Positions 22,348-34,330 of a stretch of DNA of 64,000 nucleotides are shown in pieces (position 1 is the first letter of the stretch; each line of letters starts with the position of its first letter). The notes beneath the pieces were generated by a model that saw only the letters and a list, made by a program, of their open reading frames with translations, ran no database searches and was not told the DNA's origin. The translations under genes were made by a program, and so were the position numbers. This DNA comes from Schistocerca nitens (taxonomy: Eukaryota > Arthropoda > Insecta > Orthoptera > Acrididae): the NCBI RefSeq assembly GCF_023898315.1, contig NC_064614.1, positions 503,146,109 through 503,210,108 on the forward strand, in the 5' to 3' direction.

Positions 22348-23047
22348 ATACGTTATTTGGTAATGATATTGACCACTTGTACTACTTCTCTGATAACTGA
22401 CAAGCGAGCAGTCAAAGAATTAAGAGATATCCTGAGACACAAATAAGGTTGTATAATTCCATGAAAGCTGCTCTGGGCTTTAGGGTTGCAGGTGGCTGGC
22501 GCAGAGTGAGCTGGCGGGGGGGAGTGGTGGTGGGGGGGTGGGAGGGGGGGGAGGGGTTGAGGTGGCAGATGGATCTGTGAAATTCACCTCTTTCAGCAAC
22601 AGCTGTTTAAGCGACCACACTGAACAGCAAGCTGGCTCACAGGCTGTGTCAAACGGCAACCGATGCCGCCACTTGTGGGTCGTCCAGTGCGTAACGCTGA
22701 CGGCAGTTGTACATTGGCAGCGACGTCTCCTCTAGGTCAGTATCGTTTAGATGACAATAACAGCTATAGAATTGGTTCGGCTTCGATATTCCTATTCCAG
22801 AAAGCCGATAAATTTGATGGTTTCTCCGTTCACAGTGTAACATGTGATTACGCGTGGGCATCATATGTGGGCGTTGAAATGTAACACCATTATCTTGACA
22901 ATGGCTACTGTAGTCCACAGTGAAGAGGGCGCACATATTCCTTTTCTGTATGTGACAACGAAAACCCTGCGGATGATCACCATGAGATCTGTGCAATCTG
23001 TGACGAGAATCCTGTGAGTGACAATATTATGGGACAGTTATGTTTTG
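22348..23047. other. unassigned sequence with a G-rich tract
   Basis: No gene recognised. A strongly G-rich run lies at 22514-22558. Open frames of 65-115 residues on both strands at 22538-22996 overlap each other and have no family features. Confidence 0.5.
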
Positions 23048-23253
23048 GGAGATTCAAATGGGTCAAATGGCTCTGAGCACTATGGGACTTAACATCTGTG
23101 GTCATCAGTCCCCTATAACTTAGAACTACTTAAACCTAACTAACCTAAGGACATCACACACATCCATGCCCGAGGCAGGATTCGAACCTGCGACCGTAGC
23201 AGTCGCGCGGTTCCGGACTGAACGCCTAGAACCGCTAGACCACCGCGGCCGGC
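23048..23253 (-). repeat. tRNA-derived SINE (family 1)
   Basis: Full-length minus-strand copy. TATGTTTTG is duplicated at 23039-23047 and 23254-23262. An open frame across it (SNPASGMDVCDVLRLV) is the SINE read as protein, not a gene. Confidence 0.96.
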
Positions 23254-24756
23254 TATGTTTTGTAAGAGACGAAGCAATGTGCAAGATCAGGGACAGTCTA
23301 CAGTCACCAACGAATTTGTGAAAAGTTGGCACGAAACAGTTAGACATTAGCAAAATTCACAATTACAGAATTTTAGATCGTTTTCCACGTGATTCACGTA
23401 CAGTTTTTGTGCTGAATGAAATATTATACTAATCCAACTAATCCAAGTTTTGTGCTCGTTGGGTGCCAAAATCCCCTATGGGTGATAATTACAGCTACAG
23501 AATTGTTTCGGGTTGCTACTACAGTAAAGGAACAAATGTGATGGCTGTTCCGTTATCGTTGTAACAGGTGAATCAGATATGGGTTCTATGCATTAAACAT
23601 AACACCAGTCTGTTGAGAAAATTCGTACGAATTTTCCATGAAAACCTGTGATTAGGTCCCCAGCCATTTTCTTCGAAAACCATTTATCTCTTGGGACAGC
23701 ATAGGCCTACTGCTGGTTCAGTTTGTGGAAAGAATACAGCAGTCAATAAAAGAGAGTATTGCAGAACGATAGAGTAGCGACGATGAGAAATTTTAAACAA
23801 ACGGCGTACCATGTTGAGTTCTCGTATGCATTTGCTTCACACCCACATTCATCCATGCTCACCTCGGAAAGTCCGAGAAGTCTTCCATTGCGAGTTGCTT
23901 GACCGTCCTACATACATCCCGATTTGGTTCCCAGTGATTACATCCTTTTCTTTAACATGAAAAATCGCGTACGTATCGCATTAGCGTTTCGCAGGTGAGG
24001 TGATGCTTCATGATGATGATGATGATAGTGATGCTGGTGTTTTTAGGATGATAAAAGACAAGGTCATCAGCACCTTGCTTGGAATAACAGAGATGAGGTG
24101 TTAAAAACAATGAAAAACATAAGAACAAAATATAAATCCAAATGGCGTACTCACTCAAGTTGTCAGAATATAACCCTGACAGCTTGAGAATTAGAAAGAC
24201 CGTCCATAAAAGTCAGACAAAACACTGCATAATAACCAGATAAAATAAAGACTAAAACAGACACAATTAAAAAGGGACTGATGACTGTGGTTGGGTGACT
24301 ACTTAGAAATAATGGATAACCGAGGCACTCTGCGACACTTTAAAATCTCACACCCTGTATTTTGGAAAGTGGTCCAGACATCACACAAAAACATAAGAAA
24401 CGAACTATCCTCGCCTCATTATCAGCTCGTCGTAGTCGGTAGGAGGTAAGTCACGGTCGCACTGAACGCACATTATTATTCATCACTTCCAACCATTGAG
24501 CCTCCCAGCAACACATTGTCTTCTGGGTCACAAATAAGGTTACAGCTTGTGTGTGTGTGTGGCTGGGGGGCGGGGGGGGGGTGCTGAAAAGCGAGGAGGT
24601 GGAAGAGAGCAGGCCTCTTTGGCAGAAGCATCAGAGAGTTCGTTTCCCCGGATTCCTATGCGCCCTGCACCCAGCAGAAAATTATTTCCTTATCCTGTCT
24701 TTTCAAGAGAAGGAGAGCGTCCTGCACGCCTTGCCCTATCCGATCTGCTGGGCGAA
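23254..24756. other. unassigned sequence with simple repeats
   Basis: No gene recognised. (GAT)n at 24012-24029, a GT run at 24548-24561 and a G run at 24564-24583. The phrase AAGACAAGGTCATCAGCACC near 24056 is reminiscent of a SINE tail, but I could not delimit an element. Confidence 0.45.
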
Positions 24757-24834
24757 TCTACATCTACATCTACATCTACATCCATACTCCGCAAGCCACC
24801 TGACGGCGTGTGGTGGAGGGTACCTTGAGTACGT

Positions 24835-25612
24835 CTATCGGTTCTCCCTTCTATTCCAGTCTCGTATTGTTCGTGGAAAGAAGGATTGTCGGTATGCTTC
24901 TGTGTGGGCTCTAATCTCTCTGATTTTATCCTCATGGTCTCTTCGCGAGATATACGTAGGAGGGAGCAATATACAGCTTGACTCTTCGGTGAAGGTATGT
25001 TCTCGAAACTTCAACAAAAGCCCGTACCGAGCTACTGAGCGTCTCTCCTGCAGACTCTTCCACTGGAGTTTATCTATCATCTCCGTAACGCTTTCGCGAT
25101 TACTAAATGATCTTGTAACGAAGCGCGCTGCTCTCCGTTGGATCTTCTCTATCTGTTCTATTAACCCTATCTGGTACGGGTCCCACACTGCTGAGCAGTA
25201 TTCAAGCAGTGGGCGAACAAGCGTACTGTAACCTACTTCCTTTGTTCTCGGATTGCATCTCCTTAGGATTCTTCCAATGAATCTGACTGGCATCTGCTTT
25301 ACCAACGATCAACTTTATATGATCATTCCATTTTAAATCACTCCTAATGCGTACTCCCAGATAATTTACGGAATTAACTGCTTCCAGTTGCTGACCTGCT
25401 ATTTTGTAGCTAAATGATAAGGGATCTATCTTTCTATGTATTCGCAGCACATTACACTTGTCTACATTGAGATTCAATTGCCATTCCCTGCACCATGCGT
25501 CAATTCGCTGCAGATGCTCCTGCATTTCAGTACAATTTTCCATTGTTACAACCTCTCGATACACCACAGCATCATCTGCAAAAAGAACTTCCGATGTCAT
25601 CCACAAGGTCAT
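24835..25612 (-). pseudogene. LINE reverse transcriptase, palm to C-terminus
   Basis: The frame 25612-25202 contains [12 protein letters not shown] with the paired catalytic Asp, then RIDAWCREWQLNLNVDKCNV and VNYLGVRIRSDLKWNDHIK. After a frameshift near 25300 the frame 25305-24835 carries LLEYCSAVWDPYQIGLIEQI, then IQRRAARFVTRSFSNRESV and RQSFFPRTIRDWN, the usual end of such ORFs. The reverse transcriptase would copy its own RNA at a nicked target. Here the N-terminal part with endonuclease is gone, so it is inactive. The 226-residue plus-strand frame over the same place is an antisense shadow. Confidence 0.88.
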
Positions 25613-25710
25613 TTATGTATATTGTGAATAGCAACGGTCCTATGACACTCCCCTGCGGCACACCTGAAATCACTCTTACTTCGGAAGACTTCTCTCCATT
25701 GAGAATGACA

Positions 25711-25912
25711 AAAAAAAAAAAAAATGGCTCTGAGCACTATGGGACTTAACATCTGTGGTCATCAGTCCCCTAGAACTTAGAACTACTTAAAGCTAACTAA
25801 CCTAAGGACATCACACACATCCATGACCGAGGCAGGATTCGAACCTGCGACCGTAGCAGTCCCGCGGTTCCGGACTGAGCGCCTAGAACCGCTAGACCAC
25901 CGCGGCCGGCTC
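25711..25912 (-). repeat. tRNA-derived SINE (family 1) inside a LINE
   Basis: Full-length copy with an A-rich stretch at 25711-25723 on the plus strand and head CCGCGGCCGGC at the right. AGAATGACA is duplicated at 25702-25710 and 25913-25921. Confidence 0.97.
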
Positions 25913-26090
25913 AGAATGACATGCTGCGTTAAGTTATCTAGGAACTCTTCAATCCAATCACACAATTGGTCTGATAGTCCATTATGATCTTACTTCGTTC
26001 ATTAAACGACTGTGAGGAACTGTATCGAACGCCTGGTGAATAGCGAGAAAGGCACTCTGGGAATCTGTGTAGATAAAGAATTTCTTGGCA

Positions 26091-26449
26091 TGACGCAGTC
26101 TCAACAGTCAATAAACTGAACACTGTTCTGGGAGGACTACTCTGAGGACAATGTCGTGGAACACGACACGACAGCCGATAAAATCCCCCTGCTTAGAGCT
26201 GTTCACTTAAACAATAATGAAATACCGTTGGCTTTGTAAAATCTCGTTAAATTTCATTTTAAAACTAGATTATGGAGAACAATTCTTCCTGTAAGCATGC
26301 AATTCAAAAAGTAATCCGGACAGGGGTGTCCCATACTCCCCCCATGACTTTCGACCTTCATGCCCCCAGCTGTAGCAACTAGAGGCTCTCCCTTGCACCG
26401 ATCACAAATGGACTCGTTGCTCGTGGATGGTGGTAGAATAGACATCCCA
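26091..26449. other. unassigned sequence between two LINEs
   Basis: Could be the decayed 3' part of the I/R1-like LINE to its right or the 5' part of the LINE to its left. No motif decides this. Confidence 0.4.
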
Positions 26450-26599
26450 GTGGCGGCTGTGCAACGGAGATGGGTGCGAGCGATTTAGAAGCCGACACAG
26501 CCATGTATTGCTTGGTGTATCACGAGGGGAAAATGTTCAATAGACAGCGGACGCTCATTGTCCTCTGCACATACGCTAGCATTTGGACTCCTGGATCTC

Positions 26600-28200
26600 T
26601 GTTGACAGCCTGATACGTTCGCCGTGAACCGCATCCAGCATTTTGATGTACGAAGGCCTTACTGATCCATAAACCAAGCATCCGTACTCAATGCGGGGTC
26701 GCACAAACGTTTTATTAGTTTTGGCAGATGTGCCCTGTTGACTATTCGGCACCTATGAGTGACACATTGAAGGATGTGTAAAGCCTTAAGGCATCAGAGT
26801 TTTAGTTCTGTAAGGTGTGGAAGGTGTGGCAGTCACGTTAGCCTCTCATCAAAAGTAAGGCCCAGATATTTCACTTTTTCCTTGAAAGTGAGAACAGTAT
26901 CGCCCAAGTTTTAAAACAGGCAAATTAAAAAGCGAGCAGTAGAGAATAACATAAATACATATAGTTTTCTTCGATGAGAATTTAAAATCTCTGGTATTGC
27001 ACATTCCTTCAATCACTTGGTGCTCAGATGCAGTTGCCGAGTAACTGCTGCAATATTGGAGGACGCACAGAAGACGGGGAAGTCGATTGCAAACAAGGAA
27101 CACAGTAGGGGACTCCGTGCTGTGGATGTAAACCTGATGATCGAAATGGCGAATGTCGTGAAACTTAAGGGACACCATTCCTCTGCTTAAAACGGTCAGG
27201 CAGGAGAGTGGGGAAAGTGGTACACGTGCACGGAACCCGCACTGAGAGAGGTGCAACAAAGTATTTGGCCTTCTCCAAATCGAATAAGGAAAGCTTGCTG
27301 AACTGCTGCTACGAGCAGGGTCAGATTATTGAGTGTGGAGTGATACCTTCTGCACACACACTGGAAGCATGTTGTACGTTACCAGGTTTTGACTGGACGC
27401 AACACCACGAGCTATTGTCAGTGAAGTATCCAACTCTCTGAGATAGATATACCGGTTATTTTCCTCAATGTTGCTTGGAAGGAAATCATAAACAACCTTC
27501 TCTTGTGTATGCTGACAACGACGGAAACCCGGATGCTGCCTAGAGTCGGCCGTAATGGTTTTGTAAGATTCAGCTATTATTTGAGCAATGTCCCTCTGCG
27601 ATGTTAGGAGACAACCTGCTCTCTTGCGGCTGCTATTGGCGGTCGTGGATTCTTCCTTGAGATCCTCCTGATGGCTTCCCATAGCTTACTTGCGGTTATG
27701 GGCCTTTTGATGGAGCTCTGGAATTCTTGTCAAATCATCTGCATACTCTCTCGAATTATTCTCCTTGCCTTTGCCCTCGCCACTTGTAACATTGCCAGAT
27801 TCATGTCTGTGGGGCACCAATTGAATCTTCGCCTAGCTGCCTACCTAATGGCCGAAAGACACTAATCATTCCACCAAGGGACAGGCTGCATCGTAGGTAT
27901 TCCTCTTGACTTTGGGACATGGTGAGTAATGGCTGTAGTGTGATCCAGCCAGTTGTGACCGCTTTCAGAGTGGTCGAAAACGCCTCACTCGCTGTAAACC
28001 ACCTAGTAAGCCTTTCTGAACAATCATCGTGGCCGCTTCCTTTCTGCGATCTGCTACATCTGGCAGATCGCTTCAGATAGGGTAGTGTTCACTGTCATGT
28101 AGGCCATTATCCACTTCCCACTGAGCAGCGTCCCCAAGGGCAGACACGCAGAGGGAGAGATCTGAGTCTATAGATGAAGCTGTAGCGCTGCTGAAATGTG
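26600..28200 (-). pseudogene. I/R1-like LINE ORF2: endonuclease end and reverse transcriptase
   Basis: Visible blocks on the minus strand: DSDLSLCVSALGDAAQWEVD and LHDSEHYPI (28165-28080, end of the endonuclease), MQPVPWWND-like sequence (27870), and YFVAPLSVRVPC near 27260. Then FAIDFPVFCASSNIAAVTRQ (27090-27030), where the normal VDD box keeps only one Asp, then DTVLTFKEKVKYLGLTFDER (26900-26840) and VRPRIEYGCLVYGSVRPSYI (26710-26640). The order matches I/R1-type ORF2, which nicks DNA and reverse-transcribes in the nucleus. Several stops and frame changes separate the blocks. Confidence 0.8.
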
Positions 28201-28639
28201 TATCTTGAGCCATGTTTAGCAAGATAATGTCATCAGTTTGTTTGAGATACTCAAGTATCCGATCCCTAAAGCGAGTGGTGTTTGATTCCCATTGTACGTT
28301 GTGACTGTGTGCTTTAAAAATCTCCTAAAAGGAGAAAAGGATGCAGCAGTACAGCAGTAAGCTGTGCAAGGATCAAGCTGCCAGTGCGATCATGCGTGGT
28401 AGGTACACCAAGCGCACCATGAGAGTGATATGGGCCATTATACTAAAAGCTACCACTTGGAGGTTTGTTAGTAAGGGCATAGGTGAGGGGTGAAGTGTGT
28501 CACTGATGAACACTACTGTCACAACTTTTGTCCTGTCACCAGAGAGGTAGCCTTTCCTGTGCACGTGATAACCTTTAAGAACTGGTGCGTCAGTCTTTAC
28601 AAAATTAGTCTCCTTGGAGACAAGATGATCTATACTGTA

Positions 28640-29860
28640 CGAAGAAATTCAGTTTCTGCAGATGGTTCCTGTATCCATTCGTAATCCACTGGAGTCTGGG
28701 ATCCAGGGTGGTGAGGAATTTGTAGAGTGAGGGGGAGAGGAGGGGCTGCCTGGGTTCGGTGACGAGGCATGTGTCTCCATGATGACGTCCTCCTCATCAG
28801 TCACGAAGGCCATAAAGACGTCTGTTGGAGCTTGGGACAACTTTTGAACTGAGTATCGTGACCCTTTCCATGCTGCCTTTCCCTTCAACGATGATGCAGC
28901 AACGGGACTTTGAGAGGTGTGTTCCTTTTGACGTGCCTTCTCTAGGCTCACAGTGAAATTATTCGTGGGCTCTTCTATCGTAGCTTCGTGGATTGCTATG
29001 ACTTAGCTCATTTTTCTTTGACATGTACGGATACCAGTACAGGTGCTGTTGGTTGATAATAGTGCGCTGGATGTCGCTTGCATCGAATCGTCTATCTTGG
29101 GAACAGGTTACTGTACCAAGGAAGCATCAGAAGTAGGAAAGACTGTGGGTTCCGTCGCCTTGTGTTCCTTTTCTGGCTTTTATATGGGTGATCCGCTTGT
29201 TCACTTTTGTTTCCTGAATTTTTTGTTCCTCAGCGGAAGCTGGGCAGTCTCCGTTCAAGAACGGGTGGCTGCCAGAGCAGTTGATGCTTATTGCTGGAGA
29301 CGGGCAGTTATGCCCAGATTCATGGCACCTATCCACATTTCTCGCAGGTCGCTTCACCTACGCAACTCAGCGTCGTATGGCCAAATCACTGGCATTTGTA
29401 ATGGTGCGTAGGATTAGTTTCGTAAGAGATAACCCTACGTCGAAGGAATCCTGCAACGACGTGTTCAGACAGCGTTAGAGATTTGAGGGTCATGAGGGAG
29501 GTGGCCGTCTTCTCAATTTCTCCAATTTTCCTTTATGTAATTTGCTCCACATCGACTATCCACTGCGACACCCTTCTTATTTGAGTTCTCAGACGCCTTT
29601 GTCCACTATATCATGGCAAGTGACAACATCTTCACTTCAGTTGAAGGAGTTATGTAAGTCAACATTTGTGTCATAGTCACAAAATTCTTGCAACTTCCTT
29701 AAGAAGTTCCACCAGTTGGTCTCAACCAATAACGAATCATTTCGTAACTGTTTAATAGAGCTTAAGGTACAAGCAACTCCTTCTAATATTTAATGCATAT
29801 AAAAAAGCGGACACATCTTCAAAAGCACCCTCCTTCCTCTTGATCAGCGCAAACACATTC
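28640..29860 (-). pseudogene. I/R1-like LINE ORF1 (gag-like, zinc knuckle)
   Basis: From 29860 leftward: ALIKRKEGAFEDVSAFLYAL, then TATSLMTLKSLTLSEHVVAG, then a CX2C knuckle start (CEKCG) with RCHESGHNCPS and INCSGSHPFLNGDCPA (29360-29230), followed by EEQKIQETKVNKRITHIKAR. This is the usual order of an ORF1 protein that binds element RNA. Stops break the first half, and the frame after the knuckles stays open to 29127. Its position upstream of ORF2 supports the assignment. Confidence 0.8.
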
Positions 29861-30115
29861 TGATATAGAGCTCCTTGAGTCCCGTTACTAAATACAGTTT
29901 GAGTGTCAGGAGGACTAGCCTGTCTCGTCCGTTCGGGTGAGTGGGCGTGAGTACTCCCAGACGGTACCCATCACTTTGGGAGTGGCAGTACTGATTGTAT
30001 TCGCCATGGCGTTCCAACGAGCAGCTAGGGACATATGGATCCACTCATACTTGCCAGAGTAGCCTTATACAACTGAGATGTGGCAGGTCCCCAAGACGTT
30101 GCCCGCTAACGACTG

Positions 30116-30488
30116 TTCCACCTCAACAGCTAGGCATCTCGTTAGTACACAGCACTATTTGAGACAGATTTCTTTTCTCTTTGCGATCCAGGCGGGTAAG
30201 TCAAGATGCCCATTACCTATGACACTCACAAAGTTCCACACGGTGGTCGCTGAAGCACGCACAGAAGTTACAGAAAGTTGGCAGCGCTTCCCGTTCTCCA
30301 TCCCAGGAAAGCCAGGTTCGCTAAGCCCGTACCCAGTAAAAGTGTGGTGAGCTTCTGAGAGCCACGTGTGGATAATGCCATGAATGTGGCCAGCAGTACC
30401 GCTCTTGTGATGTTTCACCAGCTCATTGTTGAAGAAGTTTGTGGGAGAAGTCTACGACGAACGGTTCCAGCAGCTCTGCCACCTATAG
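30116..30488. other. unassigned sequence, possibly LINE 5' region
   Basis: Moderately GC-balanced, open frames of 87-90 residues on both strands, no family features. It could be the 5' part of the LINE on its left. Confidence 0.4.
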
Positions 30489-30490
30489 TA

Positions 30491-31984
30491 CGAGGGTTGC
30501 CCGGAAAGTGATGCACCGCATTTTTTTCTCAGCCGAAAACAATGCTACGAAGCGAAACGATACGTACGTATTATTTGAAATCTCGTGAGCGAGCGGACCA
30601 AGTTTCCGTCACCACCGACAGGTAGCACAGCTGCAGGACAGTTTCAAAATGGCGTCTGTAGGTAATGTACGTTATAAGCAACGTGCCGTCATTGAATTTC
30701 TCACTGCAGGGAAAGAAACTGCGGGGAATATTCACAAACGCTTGTGCAACGTCTATAGAGCATCTGCTGTAGAAAGAAGTACAGTTAGCCGCTAGGCACG
30801 AAGGGTGAGTTCATCAGAAGGCGGTTCGGCGGAGCTCCACGATTTCCAGCGGTCGTGGAGACCATCCACGGCTTTCCCACATGACACGTTGCAGCGAGCT
30901 GATGCTGTCATTCTCGAGGACAGACGCATTACGACTCGGCAGTTGGCGCTGCATCTGTCAATGGCCGGCCGGTGTGGCGGAGCGGTTTTAGGCGCTTCAG
31001 TCTGGAACCGCGCGACCGCTACGGTCGCAGGTTCGAGTCCTGCCTCGGGCATGGATGTGTGTGATGTCCTTAGGTTAGTTAGCTTTAAGTAGTTCTACGT
31101 TCTAGGCGACTGATGACCTCAGATGTTAAGTCCCATAGTGCTCAGAGCCATTTGAACCATCTGTCAATCAGCAAACGAAGTGTGGATGCAATTATCCGCA
31201 CACTTGGATATTCAAACGTGTGTGCAAGATGGGTCGGAAATCGCACAGAAAAAACATTTGTCTTCATTTGTTGTAACGTTTTGAAGCTGAGGTGGAGGCC
31301 TTCTTGTTGCGGATCGTGACAGATGATGAAGCCTGGGTTCACCATTTTGAGCCCGAAACAAAACGACAATCGATGGAATGGCGCCATTCCCACAGAAGAA
31401 AAAATTCAACGCAGCTGCTTCCGTCGGTACGGTCATGACCACCACGTTCTGGGACTCTGAAGGTGTGATTTTTGTTGGTGTGATACCAAGAGGCGGTATC
31501 ATTAATTCAGAAGCATTTGTCAACACATTAACAAAACTAAAGACGCGCTTCGCGCGACTTCGGCGCCACACCAACCCAGGAGATGTTTCGCTGGAATACA
31601 GTAATGCTCGGTTCGACACAAGTCTGAGGACTGCTGAACTCAACCCAAAATAGGGTTGGACAGTGTTATCCCATTCACCCTGCAGCCTTGACGTAGCCCT
31701 GTCGGACTTCCACTTCTCTGGGCCATTAAAGGATGCCATTCGTGGAAGACATTATGAAGACGAGGTGATTCATACACTGAAGCACTGGCTTCGCCACCGG
31801 GACAAGGATTGGTACCGACGGGACATACACGCTCTGGAGAAAGGCTACAGAACGGGATGGAGATTACGTGGAAAACTAGGGTGTGTAGATAAAACACCAT
31901 TCTTTTGTGTGTATAATTCTCATATGTTCAATAAAGAATTGTTGAAGAAAAAAATGCGGTGCAGTACTTTATGTGCAAACCTCG
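30491..31984 (+). mobile_element. mariner-like transposon with a SINE insertion
   Basis: The ends CGAGGGTTGCCCGGAAAGTG and the complement of the right end are flanked by TA (30489-30490, 31985-31986). The transposase starts MASVGNVRYKQRAVIEFLTA (30650), has LEDRRITTRQLALHL (HTH) and, after the SINE, VTDDEAWVHHFEPETKRQSM (first catalytic block). It then decays; the frame 31663-31989 carries LDVALSDFHFSGPLKDAIRG (last catalytic block). There are stops and frameshifts throughout the middle third. It is dead. Confidence 0.92.
30963..31158 (+). repeat. tRNA-derived SINE (family 1)
   Basis: Full length. ATCTGTCAAT is duplicated at 30953-30962 and 31159-31168 and interrupts the HTH coding region of the surrounding mariner. 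Confidence 0.97.
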
Positions 31985-31986
31985 TA

Positions 31987-32642
31987 TAACTGACCCGATG
32001 TCTCATGAACTTGTTACGCAGTTTACCGTTTTGTCGTTTCAAAACATGTGTTCCTAAGCGTTCGAGCATTTACGCAGCTTTCCGTTTTGTCGTTTCAAAA
32101 CCTAAGTTCCTAAACGTGTTAGCATTTACTTAATTACGAAACGGAATGCACTGTACGAATAACTGTCGCAGATACAGTTAGTATAGGTACATTAACAACT
32201 CATTTACACGAACACTCTAACTGGTGTTAATCAATGCGCCGTTCATGTCCCTTCATAAATTGCTAGCATCCATCTCCACTGCACACACGTGAATGCCGCA
32301 CCGTCAGTGGAATACATCATAGTGGAAATCTCACTTGCAGTACTGTACACGGTGGACGTGATGAAATCGTAACAGATAACGAGAATCTGGCTGTAGGATC
32401 GCAACTTCGTGCGTGGAGTGCAAATGAAGGTCGCGGTCACGTAGATGAGTGATCATGCCGCGGTAGCTTTGATCGGAAAGGTCAAACTGTCAACTTCAGG
32501 TGAATTACTGAAAAATATTGTAGATGAAGACACGACTGGTCATATTCCTCATCCTGGTGTAGTTAAGATAATTCATCGTCGCTCTTAGCTGAGAAGATGC
32601 TGTCACGTCAAAGGTACTTTACTGCTTCCCTTTGCCCTCCGA
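31987..32642. other. unassigned sequence
   Basis: A 35-bp local direct repeat is visible (TTTACCGTTTTGTCGTTTCAA near 32022 and CTTTCCGTTTTGTCGTTTCAA near 32079). Nothing else recognised. Confidence 0.5.
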
Positions 32643-33135
32643 TAAAAAATGAAATCGTCGTATACCATTACTGGCCGGGAGACCACATCGGGGTTGTTCG
32701 GACACCTGATGGATGTCTTTGTATTTGACAACACTTCGGTGTGTGACGAAGATGAGATGAAACGATTAAGGCAACGTAAACGATTAGTCTCCGAGGGAAG
32801 AAAATCAAGTCCCAATTTTTACACAGTCCAATCTAGCCACTGTCACAAATGATGACGACAACACAAACACCAAGTCCCCGGGCAGAGAAAAATCACCAAC
32901 CCGGCCGGGAATCGAACTGGGAACCCGTGATCCAGAGGCAGCAAAAACTAGCCACTTTTTTATCTCATTTTGTTCGTTTTCGTTCGTTGCATCTGCTCGT
33001 GGCGGACGTCACAAGATACGCGTTTCAGATCGTCGTTGATCCATTAACTCAGTTTTTTTTTAATACAGAGGGCAGCTAACCCTCTGACCGAACACGCTGT
33101 TACCGTGCCGGCATCACTAGACCACGGGCTGCGGA
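32643..33135 (-). repeat. SINE (family 4) interrupted by another SINE
   Basis: The segment 32643-32950, with TACCATTACTGGCCGGGAGA, then GACAACACAAACACCAAGTC and the tRNA-like CCGGGAATCGAACTGGG, continues after an insertion at 33110-33135 (CACTAGACCACGGGCTGCGG). Minus-strand orientation follows from the B box complement. A truncated relative is at 60643-60810. Confidence 0.75.
32952..33110 (-). repeat. short interspersed repeat inserted in the family 4 SINE
   Basis: Begins TTTTTTATCTCATTTTGTTC and ends CTAACCCTCTGACCGAACACG plus GTGCCGGCAT. It splits CTAGCCA from CTAGACC of the surrounding SINE. Boundaries are good to a few bases, and any target duplication is very short (CACT). Confidence 0.65.
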
Positions 33136-33485
33136 CTGTATTAGCTATCGTGTGACCATATCCGTTCTTTTTTCTGCCGGACTACAGGATGAGTTAGATA
33201 CGACGTAAACAGGTTCTCTGGCGTTGCAAGGGAGTCAGTATCCCTGAAGATAGGCTGCCACTGCAGCATGGCAATGGTACCTTTTCCTCAGATATGAGGG
33301 ACGTTCAAGTAAGTAATGCAGCATACTTTTTTCTGAAAGCAGGTTAGTTTTATTCAGGATTCTAATACGCCATATTATTCTCCTTTCCTTTGGCTATAAA
33401 ACCCTTTCTTTCAACATAATCTCTGTTGTATGCGATGGCCCTACATCAACATACTGGGGGGCCAGTATGCCCGAATGGTACAATT

Positions 33486-34065
33486 CTACGGTCGTCGTCG
33501 GAGCCAATGTCTTGCTGCTTCAACAACCTCCCCGTCATCCAAGTTCTGTTTCCCACGGAATGCATTCTCCATTGGGCCAAACAGATGTGAGTCCGAAGGT
33601 GCGAGATCCTGGCTGTATGGTGGATGAAAAACAACAATCCAATGAAGTTTTGGGAGATCCTCTCGGCTGCACAGACTTGTGTGAGGTCTTGCGCTATCAT
33701 CGAGAAGGAGAAAATCGCTTGCAATTTTGTGTCGACGAACACGCTGCACTCGTTTCTTCAGTTTGCTGAGGGTGGCACAACACACATCAGAGTTGATCGT
33801 TGCACCAAGAGGGAGACAAGACTCCTTCAGAGTCCCAGAAGACAGTTGCCATGACTTTACCGGCTGACGGTGTGGCGTTGAACTTTTTCTTGCGAGGAGA
33901 GGTGATGTGACGCCACTCCATGGATTGCCGGTTTGTATCCTGTTCGAAATGTTGAACACATGTTTCATCGTCTCTGACGATATTCAACAGAAAAAAAGTC
34001 ACGGTCAGCCTCGTAATGCGCAAGAATTTTCGCACAGATTGTCCTTCGTTCCTCCTGATGGTCAT
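33486..34065 (-). pseudogene. mariner-like transposase, catalytic part
   Basis: Frame 34065-33787 has FFLLNIVRDDETCVQHFEQD with the first catalytic Asp, RQSMEWRH, and SAGKVMATVFWDSEGVL. After a frameshift near 33830, frame 33968-33486 has LLDDSARPHTSLC with the second Asp, and HPPYSQDLAPSDSHLFGPME with the third acidic position (Asp, as in mariners), then ENAFRGKQNLDDGEVVEAAR. The enzyme would cut at the terminal repeats and join at TA. The N-terminal HTH lies further right (NKSMLSRWAKCLSSPRQR, near 34540) in another frame and is split by the SINE. Confidence 0.88.
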
Positions 34066-34120
34066 CCGTTAGGCGGCGAGGAACCCAGGAACCTTTGAGT
34101 ACACCACCTGGTGAACGAGT

Positions 34121-34330
34121 GTGGAAATGGGAAATTTGTGGTAAGGTCTTATGGGACCAAACTGCTGAGGTCATCAATCCCTAAGCTTACACACTACTTA
34201 ACCTAACTTAAGTTAACTTACGCTAAGGACAACACCCACATCCATGCCCGAGGGAGGACTCGAATCTCCAACGGGGGCAGCCGCGTACCGTGACAAGGCG
34301 CCCAAGACCCCGTGGCTACCCCGGGCGGCG
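34121..34330 (-). repeat. tRNA-derived SINE (family 2)
   Basis: The minus-strand copy contains TAAGGTCTTATGGGACCAAA, ACTACTTAACCTAACTTAAG and GGAGGACTCGAATCTCC (B box complement), a layout like family 1 but a different sequence. ACGAGT repeats at 34115-34120 and 34332-34337. The uninterrupted target can be seen in the related mariner at 12079-12090. Confidence 0.88.

Larger units (their letters stand above)
24757..26090 (-). mobile_element. LINE (CR1/Jockey-like), 5' truncated, with (TCTACA)n tail
   Basis: The 3' end at 24757 consists of TCTACA repeats (tail TGTAGA on the coding strand). The minus strand encodes the reverse transcriptase palm and C-terminal region. A SINE at 25711 interrupts it, and past the SINE the sequence continues as LINE to about 26090 before it fades. 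It is better preserved than its relative at 4693-6520. Confidence 0.9.
26450..30115 (-). mobile_element. LINE of the I/R1 group with ORF1 and ORF2 remnants
   Basis: Minus-strand order from right to left: an ORF1 with a gag-like region and zinc knuckles (about 29860-28640), an endonuclease region (28640-27950), and the reverse transcriptase (27400-26600). Frames are broken many times, so the copy is old, but the layout is nearly complete. Both ends are estimates; no tail or target duplication was found. Confidence 0.8.

Noticed and set aside
24551-25231. 226-residue open frame on the plus strand
   Set aside because: It lies antisense to the LINE reverse transcriptase and includes its tail; it has no family features.
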